Made by a program: the position numbers and the translations under genes. The notes beneath the pieces are model-generated. The model saw only the letters and a list, made by a program, of their open reading frames with translations, was not told where the DNA came from and ran no database searches. Shown piece by piece: positions 20,149 to 29,619 of a DNA stretch of 30,695 bases. This DNA comes from Folioceros fuciformis. Its lineage: Eukaryota; Anthocerotophyta; Anthocerotopsida; Anthocerotales. Location: NCBI GenBank assembly GCA_049999805.1, contig JBNGIO010004564.1, forward strand, positions 34,271 through 64,965. The letters run 5' to 3'. Numbering within the stretch: the stretch's first letter is position 1; every line of letters begins with the position of its first letter.

Positions 20149-20743
20149 AGTCGCCCACCGAATCCAAAAGCTTCCTGTGCGTTCCCTTGAAGGTCAGAGA
20201 CCCTGTTCTGGTCCGCTGACCGCGCGGTTGTTGCAGGCTGACAAACCTTGCTGTAACCCTGGCGAGAGTACTAGCAAGAGTGCGGACCAGAAACAGGTTA
20301 GCTATAAAAGTCCTTGCTGATCTTCTCATGTTCGAGTCATTATTGGTACCCCGCGTGTTATGTGTTTCTGAAACTTGGAGGTGGTGGCCACCCCATCTGG
20401 ATCACTGTGGATCCACAGGGCCGTGATTCAAGGCATGCTACAACCACTGATGGAAGACGATAATTTTCTCATAGTTGGTCTCTAAGAGACTTGGAATAGG
20501 AAGAACAAACTGCCTTATGCTTTAAACAATTTGCTCTACTCATCACGTCCGCCTGAACCTCAACGCTCACCTTGGAAGTTTGCTGAGGAGAAACCTACAG
20601 AATTGGAAGTTTACTGCGGAGCAACCTAGAGCATTTGGAAGTTTACTGAGGAGAACCCTGGAGATGTTCGAAGTTGGCTGGGAAGAAACACCCGTGTGCA
20701 TACCAGCCTCAGCAAACATGCAAGCTGATGTGAGCGAAGAAAA
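20149..20743. other. Convergent intergenic region, TEDC1 / NTMT1
   Basis: 595 bp where the 3' ends of the plus-strand TEDC1-like and minus-strand NTMT1 genes meet. Holds a degenerate tandem array at 20572-20696 and no gene. Confidence 0.6.
20572..20696. repeat. Tandem array of ~31-bp units, about four copies
   Basis: Units start at 20572, 20603, 20635 and 20667, each opening TTGGAAGTTTxCTG (TTCGAAGTTGGCTG in the last). Spacing is 31-32 bp and divergence rises toward the last copy. It lies just beyond the stop codon of NTMT1. Confidence 0.85.
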
Positions 20744-22396
20744 CTATTGGATAACTGAAGGTTGATTGGTGTTTTTATGGCCACGTGTGTGAGAGGAAAC
20801 CGAGGATTTACTTGGAGGCTGAGTTGTTAGCAGCCCGTACATGCGCACAGAGAAGAGATCCCTTGGAAAACCTTTCTGCATCTGCATGGACATGATGGAC
20901 GGGTAAGAATTTCTACCAATGAGACTTTCCCTTCGTGCTGTTATCAAGGAAATGATAGTACCTTGGTCTTGTGCAGAAAGAGACCACATTGCTGAAAGAG
21001 ACCACGGAAATACGCATCCGACCTCGTCACACTACTATCCTCCTTGTCCACCACAAATCCTTCACATGGACAACACATCCGTCGCCACACGAACGATCTT
21101 CGAACCAGCACATAAACCAGATGCAATAGTTGAAACACGTACCGTGTTTCGCTGTGTTCTCTTTCAAGACAAAAAAACCGTCAGATTTGAGGCCAATCTG
21201 AATCCAGCAACCAAGGAGAGTCAGTAATGATGCAAGCTAACTATGGATGGTAGGATGTGGTGACTGAACAAGGTTGAGAAAAACCTTGCCTTTGCTCGCT
21301 GGAAGAAAGACACGAAGTCTTGGTCTGTAAGATGTCCAATGCACCACTGAACCCAAATCACATCATATCGACCGGCCTGTGGTGTGAAATTCTGAGGAAA
21401 AACACCGTGGACGAGCAAGAAAGTTTCAGCACTGAAAGGCAGGCACCAATCAGGAATCACGAAGTACAAGAAGACACCCAATGAACACCAGACTACGCAC
21501 TTGAAGAGATTCGCAAAAGAAATTGACGGCACGCCGCCCAGAATTGGCAGAAATGGCCTGGTCACTATTCAAGTCCTTGATGGCAGCATCCAGGAAATGA
21601 CGTACTGGTTCCACAAGGTCTACCTGAACAACTGGCATCAGCTCAAGTTACAATCCAGCAGTAGAAAATTGTCAAACACTGATGATGAGAAAGACAATTC
21701 CTCCTACCTCTTTAAAGTGGCGCAGTAGCAAGTCGCGAGTGACTCTACCAACACCAGCCCCGCAATCTAGACAACAAGGGAGACCTTAACAATAAACACC
21801 AAGACCACAATTTTATCACAGGCAACACAAACGGACAAGAAATGTGAAGCTCACCCAGAGCCACCAAGTCCTGCTGTCGGGCTGCACAAGATGGCACGCA
21901 TTCCCGGAGCATCTCCAAAAGGAAAGCCTTGCTGTCACGCACATCTCGGTCACTGACATTGCCGTAGCCACCTAGAACTCCATCTACCGTCGCGTCTACT
22001 CCCTGTTTCCCGATGACAACGCCAACCTTCATATCATCCACCTTTGCAGACTCAAAGCACGTCGGTGAAGCCAATACGAAGAGGGGCCCATACCTCCCAA
22101 TAGGACACACCCTTGCTGTACCATAGTTGCTTCTTCTGTGCATCCACTGGGATGCCGGTAGCAACATCCTCTCCCGCCTCCTCCACCCACATCTCTTGGC
22201 GGCTGGAGTACATGCGCCCTGTGCTATCAAGACCAGCGTCCTCCCCCTCTGCCATCGACCTGAAGACCAGGAACCGAACGGGCTTCTTGCCAAGCTGCAA
22301 GCCAACAGAGATGGCAGAATTCGAAAATGGCAGGCCCTCACTTCGTCGGCCGAGTATGTACGTACAAGGACAAGCTGCGCTCCATGCTGCAGCCAT
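20744..22396 (-). CDS. NTMT1: Alpha N-terminal protein methyltransferase 1
   Basis: SAM-dependent enzyme that methylates the alpha-amino group of proteins exposing an X-P-K/R N-terminus after Met removal (METTL11 family). Eight minus-strand exons: 22396-22094, 22002-21855, 21766-21708, 21623-21501, 21391-21290, 21197-21143, 21059-20962, 20881-20744 (or from 20875). Phases agree throughout: 341 aa from ATG 22396, 294 aa from ATG 22255 (MAEGEDAGLDS). Family landmarks: KKQLWYSKGVSYWE, TVDGVLGGYGNV, the SAM motif DCGAGVGRVTRDLLL, VDLVEPVRHFLDAA, YDVIWVQWCIGHLTD, GFFVLKENTA, VVDKEDSSVTRSD and a C-terminal FPRDLFSVRMYGL. The intron after 21290 begins GC, not GT. The 47-residue leader from 22396 is Arg/Ser/Ala-rich and could be an organelle presequence. 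Confidence 0.92.
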
Positions 22397-22887
22397 CCTC
22401 AGGCCCCCGCCATCGCTGCTGCTCGCACGAGAAGCAGTCTCTAGGGTTATCCGGTGCCCGTAACCGGACTTACCATAATTTCCGGGGAAAGCTAGGATAG
22501 AAATGCAGTGTCTGGTTTTCGTAACGAGGCTCTCGCAACGATAGGAATAGTCTTTATACACGACGAAGGGTATATATAATACAGGAAGACAACAATTTTC
22601 TCCTGCTCGATTTGAAGCTCGTCAATGTTAAGCCAAGCTCACTGGTCGGCGGCCGGTGGAAACGTGGACGGGAATTCTGCTGGGTGACCGCGCTCTCCGT
22701 TCAGCTGGAGGTGGAATGTTGCGGGGGAAATCCGGCAAATTTCATGGTCTTGATGCAGGCTTGCGCTGTGACTTGGGCTCACAGACACAGTAGACTGGAG
22801 CAGCATCTCTAACCTCAAGGATTTTTTTTATTTGGAGACGACCCACATCGCATGTCGTGATGCAACAGTCGGCGTGGGAGGAGGGCA
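22397..22887. promoter_or_regulatory. Divergent region, NTMT1 / RPC5
   Basis: About 490 bp between the outermost start codons of two head-to-head housekeeping-type genes. Includes the 5' leaders of both. No motif that I would name. Confidence 0.45.
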
Positions 22888-25800
22888 ATGAGGGACTCCA
22901 AGAAGGACGACGATGTGGAGATGGTGGATGCCTTTCCCTCGCAGTTCTCTCCGGTCTCGGACATAAATTCGGTATTGGACCAGCTACCCTTCGTAGGTTC
23001 CCAGCAGCCAGTGCTGCCACCGGTGTCCAAGAGCAGGTTTGAGCCCAAGGTGAAAGCACGGCCCCAAGCCCGTGGGAAAGGAGCTCAACCTGCACGACAA
23101 CAGCCCGCAAATAATGCAGCAGCAGCTGCTGCTGCTGCTACTTCCAGGCCAGCGTCCACCGCAGACCCCGCTCCTCGAGTTCTCTCCCAAACAGCACCGT
23201 CTGTTGTTTTGAAGCAGGAGCCTGGGCTTGAAATTATCAATGAACTAAAGGCTGAGGATGTTAAACCTGAGCCTGCAACAGAGAATGGTTTCTGCGGCAA
23301 TGATACCACGCGTACTGCCAAGGAGGAGGCAGGACTGGTGTCAACCAGCGGAGAACCTAAACCTGCAGTGGATGGAAGCAGCAGTGTGTTTCCCGAGGTT
23401 GTTGCAAAAGAGGAAGAGGTTTGGAAAGATGCGAGACTCGACGATGGTGAGGACCAGGTGGTGAGAGAATTCGACGTCTATCTCCGCCCATCTGTGGATA
23501 AGGACACTAAGGTTCGCCTTCTTGAAATTGCAAGCTGAAAATCTTATACTTTTTCTTATCTGATTGCAATTAAGGGTCCTGAATCTCACACCTGATGGCT
23601 TCCGGATTCTGACATGGATGGATCGTATATTCATCGTTTGAAAGTTCTGCGCTCACGCTTGCTTGTTGCTTGCAGTTGTACCTGCTGCAATATCCCCTTC
23701 GACCATCGTGGCGACCATACGGCCTGGAGGAAAGATGCGAGCAGGTTGGGTCGTTAATACGTTGAAGTAGACAGTTTGTGATGGACGGCCCCAGTGGCCC
23801 AGTAGTCTGTTTGTCTTCTCAGTTTTTCCTCAGGCTGGCATGGTCCGAAACACGATGCAGGTGCGAGTCAAGCCAAATTTAGCAAAAATTGAGCTAGACC
23901 TGCTGATGGAAACGGAGGGAGAAAATTACGACCCTGATGTTTCAGCCCACTTGAAAATAAAAAAGCAGGTTGGACAGAAATCTCTTATCCATTGAACGTA
24001 CTCCCCTCTCCAAAGTATTTTCTTTGTCAGAAACCTTTGACCGGCTGCCTGTTTGGACCATGCTGGACTGTGCACTGATGTCAATGTTTTGGGTGTTGGA
24101 TTGTGTGTTGATCGTGTTTGCTTGATGTGCTGTTTCAAACAGAAACTTTCATCTAGTCTACCCCATCTATCCACAAACTATGCAGTTGGCATCTTTCGAG
24201 GCCACAAGGTAATGCTAGAAAATCTTCCCTGCAAATGGTCGCTACCTGTGCACTTGTCTTTGCAACTGGCTGTTTTGCATGTTTGGTTGAGATGATTTTT
24301 CTCTAATCACCGCACACTCGGAAGAGTATTGCTATGCACTTCTGCCTGCGCAACTTGCAAGCAAGCTTCCAGTTATGTAACTGCCTTTCTCTCTTTCAGC
24401 TTCATTTGAATCCCCTACATGCTATAGTCCAGCTACGTCCATCGATGGCATATCTAGATGAAGCTGATGCATCAACAAAAAAATCGGTTGTCAGTGATGA
24501 TGGGGATGAAAAGATGGTAGACGCGGAGGAGCCTTCAGAAGAAACTAGCGATCTAGTTGCCATGCAGGCAAGCTCGTGGACCTCATTTGTTTTAGATAAC
24601 TGGGGATTTCTTCCTGGATGCAAAGGGGCCGCAACCTTTTGGTGATTGCTGATTAGTGATCGTTGGCTTTCCACCTGCATGCTGACCAGGTGTTTGCCTT
24701 TGACAAGAATCTTGATGCGTGCACAGGTGACAGTTAGGAAGCGAGAGACGGAGAGACAAGAAGAGATGAGGTTACATTCGTATGAACATCTAAAGAAAAT
24801 GGAGGCGCAAGAGGTCGGCAGAAGATGTTGGTTTTTGTCACCACTGCAGTTTGCCGGGTTGTATTGGTTCTTGAGAGTGACTATGTCATAAAATGAGATG
24901 GACTATTGTGCAGGCTTGGGTAACGCTGGAACCACACGGCAGAGAGAGCCCTGTAACTGTTGATGTCATACAAAAGATGAAGTCGTCTGAGGGCAGCTCT
25001 ATCTCCTTCAATATGTCCTCGTAAGTTCAGAAATCCACTCAGAAGTATTTTGGAGGAATGTATTATGATTCTGAAAGCCAAAGCCATCTGTAGCTAATGG
25101 GTTTGCTTTTCGGCATCACAGTACGGAGTATTTGAAAACACTCGTGCCAGGGCGTGCAAGCTCAGCTGCAGTGGAGGCTTTAACTGGGGATGGATCTGGC
25201 AATGCCGGGCTGTCAAGAAGGTGAGCTGTGCACTTGCAGCTGATCAATGAGGGTGTACCACTCAGTTAGTTTACATTTTTTTGTGTATTGAAAGGCTAGC
25301 TGCTCTTTGCGCATCGTCCTCAATCCGTTTGTTATGGTTCGACTGGTGCAGCTTTTTGGACACCCTTCCTCTCAAAGAAAGGTTGGAGACTGTCCTGTCA
25401 AAGGTGAGTGTTGATTTATCTACTGATTCCAGGTAATGTATAATCTTAGAAGCAGAAAGGTTAATGTTGAGAGTGTTTGACAACATGAAATGTGGCCTTG
25501 ATTCAGGGCCGGGTCGATGTGCTACAGTTTGATAGGCTGATGAAACTGGCCCCTCCAGGCTGTTTGGAACAAGATATTCTTCAGATACTCGAGAAGAAAG
25601 CCATGCTGGTGCAAGGCTGCTGGGTGGCGCGTAGTCTTTTACGTTACAAAGGCCGACCTGACCTGACTTGCATATCTCGGGTCCGAGACTATATTTTGTT
25701 ACTGTTCACAAAAAACCGTGTTGTCACCCATCAGCAGCTGGATGAGATAAAAGTTCCAAAAGAGATGTTGCGGGAGGTTCTTCTGCCACTTGCCGTTCAG

Positions 25801-26966
25801 AGAGGAGCGGCTGCAGGGTGGGAGTTTCAAGAAAGCACTGACAAGTCATTTCTGAAGCGTCATCAAGCAGTTGCCAAACAAGCTGCTCAAAATTGGGCTG
25901 CGGCAGAGGAGGAGGTCAAGCGGAGAGCAATGAGCCTGAACATTGCAAGCATGGAGGAGGCTCGGAGCGCAGGAGCAGAAACAGTGTCTGGAGTGGATAA
26001 TACCTCAGGTGTGCTGGTCTCCAGCAGTGGTCCTGCAGGAGCTGTTAGAGCTCAAAGGAGTGCAGTTCCGGCACCGAAATCCACAGTGAAGGATAGGCTG
26101 GCAGAGGCTAGAGGTATTTTAGAAGCTAAAAATGCAGCACAAGGTGGAGAGGCGATTCCTCGGACCATGTCAGAAGCCACGGTAGCGGCATTGCCAGAAG
26201 CTTTGAAGGAGATATTTGGCAAGCACAGCGTTTGCAGGTTTGTTGCTCTCTCGGGAATCTGGTTGCCATGAGTTTGTGCAGAAGCTGGGTCTCCTAACTC
26301 AGCCATCGTGGCTCCATCTTGTTAGCTTGCTGTTTTTACGCCAGAGCTTGCGTGAAATGGCCATCACAAAATCAGCATCGAAGAGTAACCCCAAGGCAGC
26401 AGCTGCTGCTGTGGCTGCCGCGGATGGTGCCAATGCACCCCAGAAGGAGTTGGAAGCTGAAGTGAGCAAAGTGGCAGGACGCATTGAGAATGTTTACTTC
26501 CTGGCTTCACTGGGCAACTCCCAAATCGATCCCTTCCGGTGAGCCGCACTCGGTGAATCCTTGTTTGATTGGGTCTCTCTGTTCTGCCCGCGTCGTGTCG
26601 TGTCGTGTCGTGTCGTGCCTCTGCATGTGCGTGCCTGTGTGTGGGTTGGAAGCATCTTATCAAAGCGGGTGTGGCACCTAGGGAGTGCGTTATTCAGCTT
26701 CTTCGCACCAAAGGCACTTCAGGTGGGGGCCTGAGAAAGCAGGATGTGATGGAAGCGTCGAAGCTGGTGTGCAAACGGGAATGCCCATCTCAAACTTACT
26801 CTAAGGTCTGTCACTTTCATGTTTTAGCATGGCTCACTTGGCATCATGTGCACATTGGTGATAATAGACGCGTGGTTCTGCGGGGAATGAGCAGATCATG
26901 AAGGAGCTTTGCTACAGCAAAGGAGGCACGTGGATCCTTAAGCCAGGCGACGGAAGGCCCACTTGA
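22888..26966 (+). CDS. RPC5: RNA polymerase III subunit RPC5 (Sin-like)
   Basis: Subunit of the TFIIF-like RPC4/RPC5 heterodimer of RNA polymerase III, acting in initiation and termination of tRNA and 5S transcription. Thirteen exons in phase: 22888-23511, 23676-23744, 23834-23968 (or from 23861), 24143-24208, 24400-24567, 24727-24813, 24914-25020, 25122-25220, 25352-25403, 25507-26237, 26347-26538, 26682-26805, 26895-26966; about 841 aa. Conserved blocks: VVREFDVYLRPSVDKDTK, LYLLQYPLRPSWRPYGLEER, NYAVGIFRGHK, LHLNPLHAIVQLRPSMAYLD, LPLKERLE, AMLVQGCWVARSLL, RDYILLLF, and a C-terminal winged-helix end GGTWILKP. Residues 1-190 are a low-complexity acidic, Ala- and Glu/Pro-rich extension absent from the human protein (708 aa). 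The exon 5 donor at 24568 is GC (CAG before GCAAGC); a weaker GT at 24589 is the alternative. Confidence 0.92.
23118..23141 (+). repeat. Ala-coding GCA/GCT trinucleotide tract
   Basis: GCA repeats switch to GCT repeats within RPC5 exon 1, coding for a run of about eight Ala (with one AAT-GCA step before). The switch makes a CAG/CTG self-complementary stretch. Confidence 0.9.
26592..26616. repeat. GTCGT pentanucleotide microsatellite in RPC5 intron 11
   Basis: Five perfect GTCGT units between the exon 11 donor (26539) and the exon 12 acceptor (26681). Confidence 0.95.
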
Positions 26967-27575
26967 GCAGCAATAGCAACCTTATTGGGCAGTTGTGACT
27001 GCTGCACGGCGCGGTAGGCGTGCATCGAGTCTGGACGTGCAACATACAGTACTTGGGCGTAATTCCTTCAGAGACTAATTCCTAGATAGGAGGTTTTGTC
27101 TCATGCTAAAAATTGTTTCATTGTACAGCTGGCTGGTTGGCTGGCTGTGGAGTAGTTTCCCCGTGAGTGTGGCATCCCCAAGCCACAGCCTGTGTACGAT
27201 GTAAAATTGGGTCTTGGCACCAATCAGGGATCAACATTAGCATTCACCGCATGCACACGTGTCTCTCGGATCATCTATGGAGCGCCGGTTTTTTCGGGTG
27301 GCAGGACGTTGTTTTTGAGCCCCCTTCTTTTAATTTGTTCCCTTGGGAATTGCAGAATCTGGGCGATCTGGTTGGTCTGTCTGACGGACAGCATGATGCA
27401 CACGCAAGTGCCAGGCTAGGAGACGAGACGGACAGGCCAGGGCAGGGCAGGGCGGGGCAGCTCGCCCATCAGTGCAGTGCAAACACTGCATTGCGTTCCA
27501 GTGTGGCTGAGAGCTTCATCATCACGAAACGCATTTGTCCGGGTGTGGGAGGAAACGACGGGCAGCGACGGGGCG

Positions 27576-27594
27576 CGTGCCGTGCCGTGCCGTG
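27576..27594. repeat. CGTGC pentanucleotide tract
   Basis: Nearly four units of CGTGC. A related CAGGG tract lies at about 27438-27455. Confidence 0.85.
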
Positions 27595-28038
27595 GGCCTG
27601 CTCACGTTGCTTCGCTTTTGGCTTCGTTGATTGGGAGTCGACTCTTGAAACCAGAGTCTGGATGGGGTCCTGGGACGCGGATCCTGGAGCCTGTGCCGGG
27701 CCGGGCCCATGTTCGACATCCAGCTCTCTATGTGTCCAGCCCCGCTGGTCCATCCACAGCCGGTGGCGATGAACGGTTTAGCGGTGAGCGGAACGGGATC
27801 CGTTCACGAAGTCGCCGCTGCTCATGTCGCACCAAGGTGAGAGACGGACGGCCATTGGTCCCTCGCTTTACTCTGCTGCCGTGCTGTCAGAGGCAGATCC
27901 CGCAGCTGGCGCCGATTCGCGCGCAGTAGAAGGCCCTGCCACTCTGCCCACACTTGATGGAGCCTGCTGGAGTCCTGCTGCATCGCTGCTACTGCTCCCG
28001 GGTGCGAGCCTGCGAGAGGGCAGCCTCCTCTCAGGCCA

Positions 28039-28838
28039 GGTTTACACTAGGGTGGTCATGACCACCCTGTCAGGAAATGGAGAGGCGGGATTGGGTGGTG
28101 CGTAAACCCCTTGTACACTGCACGGTCATGCCATTGTGACACGGCAGCTTCTCTCACTTCTGAAACTTGTCCATAGCTACCGGCTGAAAGGGCCGGTACC
28201 TACTGACACACAGGTCCGTTTTAGTACCCCGTTCACACGCAATTCATTTTATTACTTCAACAGCCCGCAAAACATACTTCTTCCTCAAACCAGCTTCATG
28301 CACTTCGTTTTGCTTAAGCAAGTTTCCCGCCGGTCTTCCACAAAGCTCTGCTATGCGCTTGGTTTTGCTTAACCGAGAAAGACATGCATCCGACATGACC
28401 GTCCTTATCTTTGTCTCCCACTAGTCTCCAGCAATTCCTTATGCAAAGCCATTGATGCAGTAGGGTAGAGAACAAATCTCGGGAGCACACAAACACACTC
28501 AGAGCTAATAAAATCTTCTCTCTACGGCCATTCTGCAACGTTGCCAATTCTGTGTCCTCGTGGTTAGGTTGTGGCCTCAACCCTAAATTGGTCTACCAGC
28601 GAGAATGATTGTCAAGGTAGCGGGGTTGAGCACAATTGAGTGGCAAGTTTGTTCACGACTTGTAATTAATGGATTATAACAAAGATGAGATTGCCAGGAA
28701 CGGGATGTCACAAAATAGAGTTCGACCGGTCAAGTGTACAACCACATCTCTATAAAATCCTAGTCACCTTGTGTCAGAGTCATAACCGGCCGGTGGGCAG
28801 TGCTTCGTGGCACTCACAGCCCGGTCATAGTGTAAACC
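28039..28838. mobile_element. Possible non-autonomous DNA element with 11-bp inverted ends
   Basis: GGTTTACACTA at 28039-28049 is exactly inverted at 28828-28838 (TAGTGTAAACC), 800 bp outer distance, and GGTCAT motifs lie just inside both ends. The interior has no transposase frame. I see no clear target-site duplication, so superfamily and true ends are open. It could be an old MITE-like copy or a chance pair. Confidence 0.35.
28049..28068. repeat. 20-bp perfect palindrome
   Basis: The half-site AGGGTGGTCA is followed immediately by its exact reverse complement, with no spacer. It abuts the left end of the possible inverted-repeat element. Confidence 0.95.
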
Positions 28839-28975
28839 CGCGCCCTCACTCTGTGTTGGAGTGCGAGGAGTGCCAGGAGTGTGAGTGCTCGTGGGAGCCA
28901 CAGTGAACCCCCACCCCCGGCCCGGGTCCCTTCCGGCCCCGGAGCCACCTCCGCAAGCCCTTCCTCCCTCGCGCC

Positions 28976-29326
28976 ATGCTCCCGCCTCACGCCGTCTCTC
29001 GAGGCTACTCTAGGAACCGCGAGTATGTCATTCACGACAGCCCCGCCTCTACCTGCGCCGCTGTCAAACGCTCCCGCTGCGTGATCCCGTCGCAGCAACA
29101 TTATCGCCAGCGACTGCATCAGCGGCAGCAACGACATCAGCGGCATCACCAGGAGCTGGAGCAGGAGCAGGAGCAAGGCGGAGAGCAGCATCAGGGGAGG
29201 CCGCAGATTGATGGATCTGGCAGGCGCCGCGGGTGCTGGGAAAGCAGCCCCGGACGCCAGGCGGCTCAGCGTAGTGCAGTGCGGGAGGTACAGGTGCGAG
29301 GTGAGGTCGCGGCCGCAGTGAGCTGA
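28976..29326 (+). CDS. Questionable small ORF, Gln/Arg/His-rich
   Basis: 116 codons from ATG 28976. The first ~35 residues (VSRGYSRNREYVIHDS) look unbiased; the middle is Gln/His/Glu/Arg repeats from CAG-like codons. No homology recognised. It may be a chance frame or an upstream ORF in the leader of the DUF7036 gene 290 bp further on. The opposite strand also has an open frame here, as expected from GC-rich repeats. Confidence 0.2.
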   Translation: MLPPHAVSRGYSRNREYVIHDSPASTCAAVKRSRCVIPSQQHYRQRLHQRQQRHQRHHQELEQEQEQGGEQHQGRPQIDGSGRRRGCWESSPGRQAAQRSAVREVQVRGEVAAAVS

Positions 29327-29619
29327 TTCTCCATCTGCTCGCGCGCTCTCTAGGGAAGCATGGCCGCGGCACTGCTGCATTAGACTGCCATGGGGTAGCC
29401 ACTACGCGCCTCGGATCGCGACTTGTTCTGCGTAGGGTAATTGGATCGAAATTGCTGTACCCATCCGGCACCAAAGCAAGGGGATCGATTAGAGTGTATG
29501 TACATTCTTTCCCACAAGCAAGCAGCAGCAGTTGTAGTAGGGCAGGGTCAGGCTGGGTTGGGAGGCAGGCAGGTAGTAGGTAGGTTGGTAGAAAGAAGGG
29601 ACCCGGTAGGTTGGTGGGG

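Larger units (their letters stand above)
26967..29619. other. Long gene-poor stretch
   Basis: 2.65 kb between RPC5 and the DUF7036 gene. I find no conserved protein. It contains GC-rich pentamer tracts (CAGGG near 27438-27455, CGTGC at 27576-27594), a 20-bp perfect palindrome, a possible inverted-repeat element and, at 28976-29326, a Gln/Arg-rich open frame. The last part must include the DUF7036 promoter and leader. Confidence 0.55.

Noticed and set aside
21745-22341. 198-codon minus frame read as one protein
   Set aside because: Only its middle (22002-21855) is NTMT1 exon 2; the flanks are exon 1 in the wrong frame and intron sequence.
28814-29380. 188-codon minus frame with Leu-rich stretch
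   Set aside because: Leu runs come from CAG/CTG-type repeats read in reverse; no splice or domain support.
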